Notes: generated from the sequence alone by a model not told the origin. DNA of 64,000 nucleotides from Leptospira kirschneri serovar Cynopteri str. 3522 CT (GCF_000243695.2 NZ_AHMN02000013.1:351139-415138), one strand, 5' to 3'; positions 42,781-58,357 are shown, counted from the stretch's first letter. Program-made: numbers and translations.

Positions 42781-42934
42781 GTACTTGAATAGGAACAGAT
42801 TTTTATTTGTGGATGAGACTATAACGATGAGTAAAACATTTTTAAATACACATTGCTGTTATTCGGATAAAACTTCTCGGAATTGTATTTGAAAATCTAG
42901 AAATCCTTTTATAGTTTTAGAGTTATCTGAAAAT

Positions 42935-43546
42935 TCATTCTCCTAAAAGAATTTTTCGAAAATATAAAAAACCTTCTGCTAACGGATCGTCTTTTCCTCC
43001 ACGGCGACGTTTGAGCATATTCGTAAGATCTAATACCATCAGTCCATACATCCAAGCCCACATCATTCTTGCAATTGCTGGATATTCTGATTTAGGTAAT
43101 TTGAATTCTTGGTTGGCACAACCGTTCCGTATGGTTTCTAAAAATACTCTATAACTGGTAGGTAAACTCGGGAACGCCTTTCTGTGCATGTGTCCATGAA
43201 CCGTGTTAAACATTACTTTATGTAGTTCTTTATTATTTAAGGAAAAATCCCAATAAGCCCGTGCGATTCCCGCCAACTGTTCAAATGCGTTTTTTCCGTT
43301 TTTCTGTGCGTTCCGTAAAAGTTGAGTCAGTTCGGTTTCTCCTTTAGCGATCAGTACTTGTATAATTTCTTCCTGACTTTTGAAATGAGAATACGGACTT
43401 GCCACGCTGCAGTCCAATTTTTCGGCGATCTTTCTCATGGAAAGTCCGTCGATTCCTTTTTCTTGAAGGATTTCCATCGCAACTTGTACGATATTTCCTC
43501 TATTTAAACTATTTCTAGATCTTCTCTTGTGTCGCGCCACGGTCAT
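42935..43546 (-). CDS. TetR/AcrR-family transcriptional regulator
   Basis: 203 residues. The N-terminal helix-turn-helix is IDGLSMRKIAEKLDCSVASPYSHFKSQEEI (about 35-64). The C-terminal domain has the ARMMWAWMYGLMVLDL pattern of the WHG-type TetR C-terminal family. It stands alone, with an AT-rich region of about 930 bases upstream, so its target is not evident. Confidence 0.92.
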   Translation of the reverse strand: MTVARHKRRSRNSLNRGNIVQVAMEILQEKGIDGLSMRKIAEKLDCSVASPYSHFKSQEEIIQVLIAKGETELTQLLRNAQKNGKNAFEQLAGIARAYWDFSLNNKELHKVMFNTVHGHMHRKAFPSLPTSYRVFLETIRNGCANQEFKLPKSEYPAIARMMWAWMYGLMVLDLTNMLKRRRGGKDDPLAEGFLYFRKILLGE

Positions 43547-44479
43547 TTTTTAGGTTCACTCTATCAAGTTATGAATCGCTAAATCTCTCTTTTATATTTG
43601 TAGTCTTTTTTTAATTCAATTCTACTTTATCAAAAAAATCAAACGAATAACAATAGGCCCGCTATTACGTTTTGTTTCCGTAAATTTCAATTTGTAATTG
43701 AGGTTCTCTGAAAATTATACTTATAAATTTCGTTTCATTTTTTCGGGATGAAAAAATAAGCGGTCTCAATTTTATTTTACTTCTTGTGGTCTGAACGCAA
43801 AGATCATTTTCTCTTCTTGGATGTTTAAAGGAATTTTGAAAGAATATTCCTACTTTTCGAAATAAACTTTTTTTGAGAATTTGATAAGTAGTTTTTTTTA
43901 TCGTTTGTAGGTAGAGATATTTCTGTAAAAATGAAATTTGTAGGAACTACTTCTTTTCAATCTTCTTGCAAGACTGTTTCTAAAAAATCTGTAGGAAGGT
44001 TGTTTTGATATTTTTTGACATTCGTCAATTTTGATACGAACAATGAAAAAAAGTGGGACAATAACTGCGTTTTTTGTAGTGGTAATGATTTTGACCAATG
44101 TTTGTTAAGACAAAAATTTTTTTATTTTGAAAAATCTCAGAATGGATATTTAAAAATGTGATGAATCAGTAATGGACTGAAATCTGGAGGATAAAATTGT
44201 CATCTCGGTGAATTACTGATCTTTATAAAATTGAGTACCGTTAATTTTATCACAAAACACTGATTCCATGCAAAATATTAGGTACTTTATTATAGTTATG
44301 AGTAGTATGAATTTTAAAAGTGGAATTTATACGAACCCTTGTTTTTTTATTCCAAATAAAATGGATTCTATACGTGGGTATTTTATAAAAGTATTATGTT
44401 TTTATGTATATAATTTTGATGATGATCTGATTTTTTGTGGAATTTTAATATTAGAATATTATAATTATTAGGAGTAATT
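43547..44479. other. long AT-rich intergenic region, no gene seen
   Basis: Two weak open frames of 66-67 codons lack ribosome sites and coding character. GTAGGAACTACTTCTTTTC near 43940 is a fragment of the dispersed repeat. The thiolase promoter probably lies near the right end. Confidence 0.45.
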
Positions 44480-45661
<1,182 letters not shown>

Positions 45662-45684
45662 TTAGAAATTTCGTCTAACGTTAT

Positions 45685-45708
45685 TACAAGGCTCGGAAGA
45701 GCCTTGTA
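45685..45708 (+). terminator. hairpin downstream of thiolase
   Basis: TACAAGGCTC pairs perfectly with GAGCCTTGTA over a GGAA tetraloop. It lacks a T-run, so it may be an mRNA-stabilising hairpin rather than a strict terminator. Confidence 0.6.
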
Positions 45709-45767
45709 TGTAAAAGATAGGAATGGGTGTGACTTGAAAGTTATCGGAAGAATATTATTTTTATCTT

Positions 45768-46202
45768 ATGAAATTGAGTAGAAAGTTTTTGAAATGGTTT
45801 CTACTTATGATATTTGTTTTTTTAACTTTCAATCAGGAAATGTATTCTGAATGTGCAGTGTGTTATACAATCGTTTATGTAGAATTGAAGGAAAAATCAG
45901 GAAAAAAGAAAAACTTTTTCTTTGCAGTACCTCCGGAAATAGATGATACAAATGGAAACAAACCTCCGATTCGTTTGGACCAGATCCATTTAGACCAGAT
46001 TGGAATTGAGCAGAAGTGGAAGAAAACAGGTTTTCTTACTTTTTATAAAAAGATTCAAAAGTCAGTGGATGAGAATGGGGACAATGCCTATTGTAGTTTA
46101 CAAAAACCTGTTATTAGAAAGGCTTTTTCCATTAGTAAAATAACGATCATTCGGTACATTCAAAACGTATATTCTCCTATTACTTTCTGTAAAAGTAAAT
46201 AG
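45768..46202 (+). CDS. exported protein of unknown function, 144 aa
   Basis: Signal peptide at residues 1-28 (cleavage near MYSEC). Four cysteines in the mature part (ECAVC near the start, then DNAYC and ITFC), suggesting disulphides. Lys-rich. Not recognised. Confidence 0.6.
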   Translation: MKLSRKFLKWFLLMIFVFLTFNQEMYSECAVCYTIVYVELKEKSGKKKNFFFAVPPEIDDTNGNKPPIRLDQIHLDQIGIEQKWKKTGFLTFYKKIQKSVDENGDNAYCSLQKPVIRKAFSISKITIIRYIQNVYSPITFCKSK

Positions 46203-46298
46203 TTCTATTAATAAGTTTTTGTTGAAATAACAAACCAAAACTTGAACTACATAGTTTTCGATTTGTAGTGATGATTCTAATTAAATATTATCGATCTG

Positions 46299-47630
46299 TC
46301 AGGGTTGAAAATCGGTAAATAAAAGAATCCAATCTTCGCTCTGTCTATCGAACCAATTTTCTTCCGGATAATAAGTTCCACCCGCTTGATCTAAAACTTC
46401 TTTCATATAAGGTTCGCCCGGATCAAAATCCTTTCCGTCAAGATAGATGGAACTTCCCCATTTTTTTTTGGCTTGTGTATGAGAATATACACCTCGTAAA
46501 GATTCTATACGTTCATTGTTAAGAGGAATCTTATACTTTTCGGAAAGTTCTTTTACGAGACGAACAACCGCTTTGGTCTGTTCCTTATTGGCTAAAAGCA
46601 TTTCCGTATCTTTTCCTACGATTTCCACTTGAAAACAGTTCGAGTTTGTTCCAGCCGCAGCCGCAGCCACGTCCAAGATGGAATCCAAAAGTTGATAGAC
46701 TTTTCCATCTTGATCTGCAAGAAATGTAGCAGATAAATTCCGTTTTTCTAATACTTCTAAAGTTTTTTGATAATCAGGAATTGCGGTAAAGTGTAATACG
46801 ATACAATCAGGAGAGATCGATCCACGATGATTGTATCGTAACCTTCTTTCTTCGGGAGCTTTTCCATCGGACATTTTTTCGATTGAATTCAATTCTATGA
46901 TTGGAGCGGAAGTGGTGCCTCTACCTCGGTTGTATGTTTGAACAATTTTTTTACCGGATAAATCTGTAAATTTTTCCTTACGAATTACCCAGCCAGAGGC
47001 AAACCGATTTTTCCATTCCGTTTCCGGAAAAAATTTTCCTTGGAGTTTTAAAAGAACGGAAGATAAAACTTTTTCACTTCCACACTCTCCGGTATCTAAA
47101 AAACGGCCGAATTTTTTCTTGCTTTGGGTATGTGTAAAAATTCCCTTTTTTGAAGTAATGTCGTAGTTATTTAGAGGAATTGAATGTTCTTTTGAAAGAG
47201 TTTCAACCAGATTGACAAGAGATTTTAACTGAACCTCGTTTTTTAAAATGGAATCGTTGTTCCCTTCCCAAGAAACGTGGATTGTAGTTTCGTCCATTCC
47301 GGGCGCGGCTTTGTAAAGTATTTTAGAGGGTTCTTCTACTCCGTATATACTTCCATTTTCAAGAACGATAAAATGCACCATCCATCCTGAGGATTTACTT
47401 TTGTCTAAATATTCCCCCGCTTTTAAACCGTAAGTATGATGCAAAAGAATCGATTTGACTCCAAAGAACCAACGTTTTTTACCGATCGATTTGAGGGAAT
47501 CTTTGCCAATTCCTAAAGTTAAAAAAGGAAGTATCTGATTGGAACTTAGCACTTCGGATTCTTTGGTTGGAAAGGAGCAATTTAATATAAGTGTGAATAC
47601 CGCTAATTTAAAAAAGAAATTGTTTTTCAT
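46299..47630 (-). CDS. lipoprotein with two N-acetylmuramoyl-L-alanine amidase-like domains
   Basis: 443 residues. Signal peptide and lipobox LILNC (Cys18). The first amidase_2-type unit spans about 50-200 (ILLHHTYGL ... [22 protein letters not shown]). The second spans about 255-420 ([15 protein letters not shown] ... [13 protein letters not shown] ... DFDPGEP). The first histidine and the HTQ histidine are present in both; the terminal DPG motif only in the second, so the first domain may be impaired. It probably trims or binds peptidoglycan from the outer-membrane side. The start overlaps the upstream gene by four bases. Confidence 0.8.
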   Translation of the reverse strand: MKNNFFFKLAVFTLILNCSFPTKESEVLSSNQILPFLTLGIGKDSLKSIGKKRWFFGVKSILLHHTYGLKAGEYLDKSKSSGWMVHFIVLENGSIYGVEEPSKILYKAAPGMDETTIHVSWEGNNDSILKNEVQLKSLVNLVETLSKEHSIPLNNYDITSKKGIFTHTQSKKKFGRFLDTGECGSEKVLSSVLLKLQGKFFPETEWKNRFASGWVIRKEKFTDLSGKKIVQTYNRGRGTTSAPIIELNSIEKMSDGKAPEERRLRYNHRGSISPDCIVLHFTAIPDYQKTLEVLEKRNLSATFLADQDGKVYQLLDSILDVAAAAAGTNSNCFQVEIVGKDTEMLLANKEQTKAVVRLVKELSEKYKIPLNNERIESLRGVYSHTQAKKKWGSSIYLDGKDFDPGEPYMKEVLDQAGGTYYPEENWFDRQSEDWILLFTDFQP

Positions 47631-48208
47631 CCCGATACCTTATTTCTAAGACGAGTTAAATCTTCTCTTAGTTTTTCGAGGGTTTTAGAAACTTTTCTAT
47701 GGCGATTAAGTATTTCTGAATATTCATAAATTTTAAATTTCATTCCGTCTTTTTTGGCGTCTTCTTCCGGAGCGATGGGTATGGATTTAAAAATTTCAGA
47801 AAATGTTTTGAATTCCCGGGTTAGTTTTAGATATTCCGTCGAACACGCGGAAAAAAATTCGGGAGAAAGGTTTTGTTTAGAAGTTTCTATCTGTTTTCCG
47901 AGAGATTCCGTTGCCCCTTTTAAAAAAGAAAATAGAGACTGGTTGTCTTGAACTAGTTCGTTCAGAGATTCTTGAAGATGGATTTCAGTTTTACTTTTGG
48001 AATGAAGAATTCCTTTTTTTGCCTTCCAGTAGATCAGATAAATTAGAATTACGGATGTGATAAAAATCAAAGAGAATAGAAAAAAGGTTCTTTTTTGGTA
48101 GACCCATTCTAAGGTTTCCCATTGGAATAAATCGGGAAAATAGGCTGCTAAAGCTAAGCCGACTAAAATCATTCCTGTGGAAAAGTAATAAAAAATACGG
48201 ATCCCCAT
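47627..48208 (-). CDS. membrane protein with coiled-coil tail, 193 aa
   Basis: Hydrophobic segments at about 5-23 and 40-60, then a long charged, probably coiled-coil region to the end ([22 protein letters not shown] and [20 protein letters not shown]). Not recognised. Coupled by a four-base overlap to the amidase-like lipoprotein, which suggests a joint role at the cell envelope. Confidence 0.75.
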   Translation of the reverse strand: MGIRIFYYFSTGMILVGLALAAYFPDLFQWETLEWVYQKRTFFLFSLIFITSVILIYLIYWKAKKGILHSKSKTEIHLQESLNELVQDNQSLFSFLKGATESLGKQIETSKQNLSPEFFSACSTEYLKLTREFKTFSEIFKSIPIAPEEDAKKDGMKFKIYEYSEILNRHRKVSKTLEKLREDLTRLRNKVSG

Positions 48209-48318
48209 TCCGTTTCATAACACATCTTTAGGTCCTACTTGTCAAGGAACCTTCTTGTCTTAGTAAAACTCTTATATTAGTTTAAGATTCTCCTCCTGTT
48301 TTTCCGATATTCAAAGAG

Positions 48319-48480
48319 ATGCAAGAACCTACTCCAAAACCGAATTTTCAATCTAAGGTAGTGAATTTTGGTCTTTATAAAATCAAAAAAGCTCTTAAGG
48401 AAGAAGGATTTGAAGTCGTGGAAAAACCGAATGGGAAAATCGTTTTAGTAATTCGAGTTGGGAAAGAAAGGGACAAATAA
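48319..48480 (+). CDS. small protein, 53 aa
   Basis: ATG 48319. MQEPTPKPNFQSKVVNFGLY is followed by KIKKALKEEGFEVVEKPNGK and IVLVIRVGKERDK. The alternating helix/strand pattern (KALKEEGFEVVEKPNGKIVLVIRVG) looks like a real small alpha/beta domain. The ribosome site is weak (AAAGAG close to the ATG). Function unknown. Confidence 0.55.
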   Translation: MQEPTPKPNFQSKVVNFGLYKIKKALKEEGFEVVEKPNGKIVLVIRVGKERDK

Positions 48481-48959
48481 AAGGAACGTTCCTATCTTTC
48501 AGGTCTCAGAAGAATAAAACAATTTTCTAAACTTGTATAGATTCTTTTAAATTCGTATTTAACCTGAGTTAGTGTAAGGAACTCATGATTCTGAAAAAAG
48601 TTGGAATCTGAACTTTACAGATCGATTCTTTAAATGTAGGAACTACCACAAATCACAATTTTACGAGTAAATTCTAAGATTGTAAAAACTACTTTTAAAA
48701 AAATGTCTCCTAATTCCTTTTGCCTCAAATTCACGTTAAATGGAAGCCAGTAATAGTTTATATATTTAAAAAATACAAAACCTGCCGTAGTTTGATATAT
48801 TAAATATTCCAATTTCCTAAAATTCTGAGAACTCCTAAACAAGTTCTACATTAAATCATTCAAAATTTTTCTGCTATGTCGAAGTTCCGATTTTAATATC
48901 GTTTTAAAATTTCTTTTTTATTTTTAGAATTTTAGAATATTTTTATTTTATAATTTCTT
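48481..48959. repeat. intergenic region with dispersed repeat
   Basis: 48560-48700 carries GGAACTCATGATTCTGAAAAAAG and GTAGGAACTACCACAAATC, both recurring at 55940-56010. No gene is seen. Confidence 0.5.
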
Positions 48960-49766
48960 TTACATCGCGTCTGGGTCCGCATCTGGAAGTTCTACTTCTT
49001 CTTTTGAAGGTTCTGCTTTTAAAAATTCTCCACATTTCTCTTTAAGTTGGTCGTGTATTTTCCACTTGTCGCCGGCGAGAGGCATAACTCTGAGATAAAG
49101 TCTATAGTTTCTGATCGAGCCTCTACAATAACCTCCTTTTAGATATAATTGTCCGAGTAGTTTTCTAGCTGCGGGATGTGCCGGTTCCAATTCGATGACT
49201 TGATTGGCAAGTCGAACCGCCTTATCCGGATTATTTGCTGCAAGTTTTCTCGCTTCTTCCCAGGCCGGAAGTGTTTCCTTTTCGTACTTTCTATAGAGAT
49301 CGGTGTTTCCCATTTGAAACAAACGAAAGATGATTGCGTCTTCTTTTCCGTTACGACAAATTCCGTACCAAACGTCTTCTTCTTTTTCGGTGATTCGGTT
49401 GGCTCTAATTCCTGCAAGTCTGGAACCGTCTATACAACCTGTGGCTTCAAAAAGATCCTTCATCGCTTGCGGAGAAGTAGCCAAGATTCTTCTGGTTTTG
49501 TTTTCAAAACTTGCGATCTCGTCTTCCGGAAGTGAATCTTCAGGATTTGGAAGATCTTGTAAGCCGGATAAAACTCTCAACTTGATGTTAGATTCTAACA
49601 CCCACTCTGGCAAATTGAGAGACTTTAAAAATTCGTCTTCTTTTGGAAAAATTCTCCGATAGACGGAACATTCCGAAAGAAAAAGAAAAACGAAAAATAA
49701 AAAAGACAATCGAATACAATAGGTGAAATAAAAGCCGGAGAGAATTTTTCGAATCATCGATAACAA
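48960..49766 (-). CDS. TPR-like lipoprotein, 268 aa
   Basis: The start TTG 49766 has AAGGA eight bases upstream; ATG 49757 is the alternative. The signal segment (about 11-31) ends FLSEC, a lipobox (Cys33). The mature region contains a TPR-like pair at about 175-235 ([41 protein letters not shown]) and an acidic C-terminus. Function unknown. Confidence 0.78.
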   Translation of the reverse strand: MLSMIRKILSGFYFTYCIRLSFLFFVFLFLSECSVYRRIFPKEDEFLKSLNLPEWVLESNIKLRVLSGLQDLPNPEDSLPEDEIASFENKTRRILATSPQAMKDLFEATGCIDGSRLAGIRANRITEKEEDVWYGICRNGKEDAIIFRLFQMGNTDLYRKYEKETLPAWEEARKLAANNPDKAVRLANQVIELEPAHPAARKLLGQLYLKGGYCRGSIRNYRLYLRVMPLAGDKWKIHDQLKEKCGEFLKAEPSKEEVELPDADPDAM

Positions 49767-49840
49767 GAGATTTATCCTTGACTATAATATTAGGACAAAA
49801 TGTTCTAATATAGATATTTTAATTTACCACAATGGTAAGA

Positions 49841-52803
<2,963 letters not shown>

Positions 52804-52807
<4 letters not shown>

Positions 52808-54144
52808 AAAATTACTTCTTAACGTTTTTGATTTTATTCCTTTTTATTACTTCGATTCAAGCAGCGGAAACACCTAAAGACGAGTTTAAAGAAAAAGTAT
52901 TCAATTTTTCTAAATTACAAGCTACGGCGATTGCAGAGATACGAACCAAAAACAGATTGGATCTCGTAAAAGAATTACCTACTATCTTTCAAAACGAATC
53001 CATTGAAGAAAAGACTCAGATCGCGATTTTAAAGCTATTTTCTGAATTAGAGGATTTGGACGGTCTCGCACCGAGTTGGGTGGGGGCTTTGGATTCGGTC
53101 TTTCAAAAGACAACTAACGTAAATTTGAAAAAAGAAATTCTACTATTAGCTGAAAAGAAAAAAGAGAAACGGCTGATTTATTCGGTGATTGTAGCGTTTA
53201 GTGATCCTGAAACACAAGTAAGAACTTTAAGTTATCGACTGATGAATTTATTGAGGGACGATAGGGCCTTACCAATTTTACTGGATATGTCTTTGTCTAA
53301 AGATCCGGTGCATAGAATGTATTTTTTAGAATCGTCTTTGATCATTAAAGACGAAAGGATTCAAAATCAGATTCATAAATTGGCAAATGATGAAAGTTCG
53401 GGAGTGAGAAAAAAATATCTCATAACGATCAATCGACTCGGGATGACTGATAAATTTTCGCAGTTTCAAAAATCTGCCACTAATGATCCTGACGACGACG
53501 TAAGGATGGTCGCATTAGAAATTCTTAAAAATAAAAAAAGCCGTCAATTTTTATCTTTGTTTTACAAAGGACTTAATGATCCTAATTCGGATATACGAAG
53601 AATTTCTTTAGAAGCTTTGTTGCTCTACCAAGATAAACAAGGAGCCAAGGTGGTATCCGATCAATTGACCAAAGAAGAGAATTCGTTTCTAAAGGCGAGA
53701 ATGATCGATCTATTGTTGGATCTTGGAAACAACGGGGGAGGGCAAGGAATTCTTTTTGTGTTGACTAACGCTGAAGAAACGGAACTGAGAACAAAAGCGG
53801 CTTACGCGTTGGGAAAGTTAGGAACGAATACAAGCGCGATTGAACTTACGAAAATTTTATCGGAAGAAAAAGAGAATGCGGTCAAGTGGCAACTCATTCA
53901 TTCTTTAGGAGAGCTTAAAGATAAAAATGCGGTTCCTGCGTTACTCGTTCTTGCTAGAAATCCGAGAGAAAAACTGAATCTAAGAATCGAAGCGGTTAAC
54001 ACGATTCGAATGATTAATGATCCGGATAGTCTGCCTTCTATTTTTGAAGCGTATGTATCCGAAAACGAACAAGCTCTTCGCACCGAATTAGAAAATACAT
54101 TACGCGAAATTTTAAACCTGAAATTCCCGCCTAAAATTCCTTAA
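52804..54144 (+). CDS. exported HEAT-repeat protein, probable CTG start
   Basis: A start at CTG 52804 (CTGA overlap with the preceding stop) gives a proper signal peptide beginning (M)[19 protein letters not shown]. The strong GGGAGGGA site at 52791-52798 is correctly spaced for it. The next possible start, TTG 52828, has no site and truncates the signal peptide. The mature protein (to 446 residues) is built of HEAT-like helical pairs ([15 protein letters not shown] and [13 protein letters not shown] types) from about 100 onward. Translationally coupled to the TPR protein; the two repeat proteins may form a complex. Confidence 0.8.
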
Positions 54145-54900
<756 letters not shown>

Positions 54901-55755
54901 TTATTTTACGTCTGTAAATTTTAGATCCTGTTTCTGAAACCAACCTAAGTTATAGACTTTATCTTTTATGTAAGGGGAAGGAATTAGAACGAAATACCAA
55001 TCGGACATTTGTTTTTCATTCAATCCGTTTGAAAGTGCAAAACCTTCAAAATTTGTATTGTATGAATCGATAATATTTCCCTGAATTTTTTGATCCGAAC
55101 AAGGGTCCGGAATTTCTTTGTCGTCGATCACCAAAGCCGTTCTTAGTTTTGCAGAGTTTTTAGAAACTTTAAAACGTTTGAAATATTCGAGTTGTGTAGG
55201 CCAATGTAATGCTCCAGAATAAGAAATGGATATTTGACTTTTAAGTTGATTGGAGTTGAAATCAAAATTAAGAATTTCTAAAGAACCATATTGAAGACAA
55301 CAACAAGAAGGAGTTTTTATAAAAAACGTTACAAATTTTTGAGAAGGTTTAAAATCCACGAGCATTCCACCTCGATCGTAGAGCAATTTGTAACCCTTAG
55401 AAGTGTTTAAGTAAATTAATACAAAATCCTGAGTAGGATATTCAGGATCATAAATTAAATCCAATTTACCGTCTTGATTAAAATCGACTTGATGAAAGTT
55501 TTTGAGACCATTTGTCTGTTCGATTTCGTTGAATCTTTTTAAGACTTCGGATTTAGATCCTTTATTGATCTTGTTTCTGAGAAGATTGAAATCAGTTTGA
55601 GTTTCTAGGTTTTTCCAATGAACTCTATGATCTTTTTGAATATGTTTTAGAATTTCGTTTGTTTGTTCTAAATCTAACTTCCAATTTTGACCAAACAAAG
55701 AACTAGAAACAAAAAAGAAAACAGTTACTATAACTGGAAAGGTATAAAGGTACAT
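54901..55755 (-). CDS. exported protein of unknown function, 284 aa
   Basis: Signal peptide (residues 1-22, ending SSSLFGQ). HQVDFNQDGKLDLIYD (about 94-109) is an EF-hand-like/FG-GAP-type calcium-binding loop. A CCC cluster lies near 157. The C-terminal region (SDWYFVLI... YNLGWFQKQDL) may be SH3-like. I cannot name the family. Monocistronic, flanked by repeats. Confidence 0.72.
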   Translation of the reverse strand: MYLYTFPVIVTVFFFVSSSLFGQNWKLDLEQTNEILKHIQKDHRVHWKNLETQTDFNLLRNKINKGSKSEVLKRFNEIEQTNGLKNFHQVDFNQDGKLDLIYDPEYPTQDFVLIYLNTSKGYKLLYDRGGMLVDFKPSQKFVTFFIKTPSCCCLQYGSLEILNFDFNSNQLKSQISISYSGALHWPTQLEYFKRFKVSKNSAKLRTALVIDDKEIPDPCSDQKIQGNIIDSYNTNFEGFALSNGLNEKQMSDWYFVLIPSPYIKDKVYNLGWFQKQDLKFTDVK

Positions 55756-55859
55756 TCAAATCTCTTTATGATGGAATTTACACATTTTTTAAACCGTTTG
55801 AAAAGATAAAAACGAAATTAATCAAAAACCGTTCGGTAAACTGAAGATTCAATTTTTAG

Positions 55860-56180
55860 AAAAATTTGGCTTTAGTGGTAGTTCCCACAAATTGTCTCGT
55901 TTTGTAATCATTTTTACTTTGAGGATAATGTGAGTTTAACGTAAGGAACCCATAATTCTGAAAAAAGCTGGAATTTGAACTTTATAGATAGGTTCCTTAA
56001 ATGTGTGGGAACTATTACAATTTAAAAAATAGAAGTTTATAACAATTGAACCTGTCGTATTCAAGTGTGGGAACTATTACAAAACTTAGATTTGTCCGTA
56101 AAATGTGTGGACTCTTACTTTTAGAACTTGTTCGTAATATCTTGATCTGTGGTAGTTCCCACATTTTCGAAAACTTCACC
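55860..56180. repeat. dense cluster of 'GTGGGAACT' repeats
   Basis: At least five forward or reverse copies (near 55873, 56004, 56068, 56110 and 56150) occur within 320 bases, interspersed with the GGAACCCATAATTCTGAAAAAAG unit of 48580. No gene. Confidence 0.55.
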
Positions 56181-56346
56181 TACAAAAAATTGAAGTCATA
56201 AAAACCTGTCCCAAAAAAACTCAACATCTCACTCCCTATTGAGTCGTTCCGCAGGATTTGGGACGTGCTGTAAGTGAATCCATAAGCTTTGATTTGATTC
56301 TAAAAAATACTTGTATTTTAAAGAATCCGATCGAATCTGATATTAT

Positions 56347-56406
56347 ATGTTTCGCAACGTAACTCTACTAACGCTTACTATTGAGCTTTTACTCCTCCTT
56401 AGTTAG
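56347..56406 (+). CDS. leucine-rich leader peptide (leu attenuator)
   Basis: A 19-residue open frame [19 protein letters not shown], with eight leucines, five of them in the last seven residues. It is placed exactly where an attenuation leader is expected, 126 bases before leuA. The cluster of Leu codons CTT TTA CTC CTC CTT (56386-56400, with GAG before) forms strand 1 of the attenuator. No ribosome site is obvious, which is the weak point. Confidence 0.8.
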   Translation: MFRNVTLLTLTIELLLLLS

Positions 56407-56467
56407 GGGGAGCCGGTAGAGTTGTAAAAAAATACACGAGCCTGCTCCTCCTGGAGTGGGCTTTTTT
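56392..56467 (+). promoter_or_regulatory. leucine transcription attenuator
   Basis: Strand 1 CTCCTCCT (56392-56399, inside the Leu codons) pairs with strand 2 AGGGGGAG (56405-56412). Strand 2 AGGGGGAGC (56405-56413) alternatively pairs nine of nine with strand 3 GCTCCTCCT (56444-56452). Strand 3 is also the 5' arm of the terminator at 56439-56462. A ribosome stalled on Leu codons would free strand 2 to form the antiterminator. Confidence 0.82.
56439..56467 (+). terminator. attenuator terminator hairpin
   Basis: AGCCTGCTCC pairs with GGAGTGGGCT (two G-T pairs) over TCCT, followed by TTTTTT at 56462-56467. Confidence 0.85.
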
Positions 56468-56531
56468 ATTTCAGAGTTCATCTCTGTTCGGAAAATCTCT
56501 CTCCTGGATCGATCGGAAAAAGGAGAAAACA

Positions 56532-57818
56532 ATGAAACAAGATTCGCAATCGGAAAATGAACCTATAGTGCGTGACCTTTCCATTTCCGAAGATCAAAGA
56601 AATGTAAAGTTATTTTCGGATCTTCAAACTCCAATTCCCAAACATCCTCCTTTTTTTATGGACGTGACTTTAAGAGACGGAAACCAAGCACTTCGTAGAC
56701 CTTGGAATTTGGAACAAAAGGAAACGATCTTTAAACAACTTCTAAAGTTAGGAGTACAAGGAATCGAAGTAGGATTTGCATCTTCTAACGAACAAGAATT
56801 TGAAGCGTGTAAACATCTTTCTTCGATTGCGCCAGATAACGTAGTCATATCTTCTTTATCTAGGGCTGTGGAAAAAGAAATCGAAGTTTCTTGGAAGGCA
56901 ATACGGTTCGCTCCAAAACCAAGGATTCATATTGTATATCCTGTATCTGCTTTTACGATTCAAAACGTATTGAAGACAAGTCCTGAAAAAGTTTTAGATA
57001 AAATTTCCCAGTCAGTGGCTTACGCAAAAAGTCTTGTAGGATCCAAAGGAGAAGTTCAATTTTCGGGAGAACATTTCGGAGATTCTTTAGAAAACTTAGA
57101 TTTTGCAGCAAAAGCGTTTCAAACCGCATTGAATTACGGAGCCGATGTGATAAATCTTCCGAACACGGTAGAACGTTATCGTCCTTGGCTTTTTGTTTCT
57201 ATGGTAAAGGCGGTTGCCAATCTATTACCAGAGGATATAAGAATTTCGATTCATACTCATAATGATCTTGGAATGGCGACGGCGACAACGGTAGAATCTT
57301 ACTTTGCAGGAGCTGTTCAACTGGAGACGGCGTTAAACGGACTTGGAGAAAGGGCGGGAAATACAAACACATATGAAGTAGCCATTGCACTTCATAATTG
57401 CGGAGTAGAAGTTCCTTTAAATTTTTCGGCGATCTATGAAACATCTCGTTTGGTTTCTTATCTGTCGGAGATTCCGATTTACGAAAAAGCCCCTTTGATC
57501 GGAGAAGACGTAATTTCTCATCGATCTGGAATTCATCAGGATGGAGTAGCAAAAACGCGTCATTTGAAAAAAGGCGCCTATCGTGCGTTTGACGCCGCAT
57601 TGATCGGAAGGCCGGAAGGAGATAGGATCGAATTTACAAATCAATCCGGTAAAAGTGCGATCTATTGCATTTTAAAAGATGTGGGAGAAAATATCACTTT
57701 AGAAGAAGCAGGTAGGCTGCAGCCGATTTTAAAAAAGATCTCTGAAGATTTAGGTGGAAGGGAACTTACTTTGGAGGAAATTCGGATCGAATGGAATCGT
57801 TTGTTCAGAGCTATATAA
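56532..57818 (+). CDS. leuA: 2-isopropylmalate synthase-type enzyme lacking the regulatory domain
   Basis: 428 residues. A DRE-TIM metallolyase fold: [15 protein letters not shown] (44-58) gives the R-D catalytic pair, and [11 protein letters not shown] and [10 protein letters not shown] are the metal and signature motifs. Full-length LeuA (over 500 residues) carries a C-terminal leucine-binding domain that is absent here, so leucine feedback would have to act at transcription, which matches the attenuator. From memory, pathogenic Leptospira have two LeuA paralogues and this is the short type; related citramalate or homocitrate synthases cannot be excluded from sequence alone. AAGGAG lies before the ATG. 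Confidence 0.88.
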   Translation: MKQDSQSENEPIVRDLSISEDQRNVKLFSDLQTPIPKHPPFFMDVTLRDGNQALRRPWNLEQKETIFKQLLKLGVQGIEVGFASSNEQEFEACKHLSSIAPDNVVISSLSRAVEKEIEVSWKAIRFAPKPRIHIVYPVSAFTIQNVLKTSPEKVLDKISQSVAYAKSLVGSKGEVQFSGEHFGDSLENLDFAAKAFQTALNYGADVINLPNTVERYRPWLFVSMVKAVANLLPEDIRISIHTHNDLGMATATTVESYFAGAVQLETALNGLGERAGNTNTYEVAIALHNCGVEVPLNFSAIYETSRLVSYLSEIPIYEKAPLIGEDVISHRSGIHQDGVAKTRHLKKGAYRAFDAALIGRPEGDRIEFTNQSGKSAIYCILKDVGENITLEEAGRLQPILKKISEDLGGRELTLEEIRIEWNRLFRAI

Positions 57819-58357
57819 AGGATGCTTAATGTTTTTTATTTAAATGGGATTTTGTAATGAAATCTATGTTCAACGTAAGAAAATTTGGACGAATTCGGCT
57901 GCAGTGCAGCCGGACCGGGCTCTTCGCTCCAGTCAAGTTATTGTGTGCTACAGTGGTATATTCAATTTCTTTAATTCCAATAACTTGACTCCACAACGCG
58001 ACCCTGCAGAGCGACCCTTAGGGAGCGATGCATTGAGTTTGAGGAAAGCGTTGTGTTGAGTTTCCAACGCGATTCATAGAGAGCGTTGTGCTTTAGTTCA
58101 TTCATCGATCCCTTTCGCATTGGAATCAGAGTTTATTTAATTATGGTACCTATTCTTATAGGAATCGATTCAGAGCGGTTTCTTATGTGGATGATAAAAA
58201 ACGAATCACGTTTAACGGTAATTAGAGGATAAACTGTAAATTTGATTAAATAGGACTATGCTTTCCAAAAGGAAAGCATAACGTCTTTAAAAGTTTTCTT
58301 TATAAGATTTGTTTAAGAATTTCCGTTTTCAATTTTCTGAACGGAATGAGTAAAAAG
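57819..58357. repeat. intergenic repeat region, no gene seen
   Basis: 57880-58110 holds the GGGTCGC/AACGCG/GAGAGCG modules in inverse order to those at 54560-54720, with TGAATGAACTAAAGCACAAC reversed near 58095. An open frame at 57844-58059 is made entirely of these modules. The hairpin ATGCTTTCC/GGAAAGCAT lies at 58258-58278. Confidence 0.55.

Noticed and set aside
44268..44471. 67-codon open frame before the thiolase
   Set aside because: AT-rich composition with skewed residues; probably promoter region.
49139..49662. Long open frames on both strands inside the 48960-49766 gene
   Set aside because: They overlap the lipoprotein gene, which has a signal peptide and ribosome site; the others are shadows.
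57844..58059. 71-codon open frame after leuA
   Set aside because: Composed of intergenic repeat modules found elsewhere out of frame.
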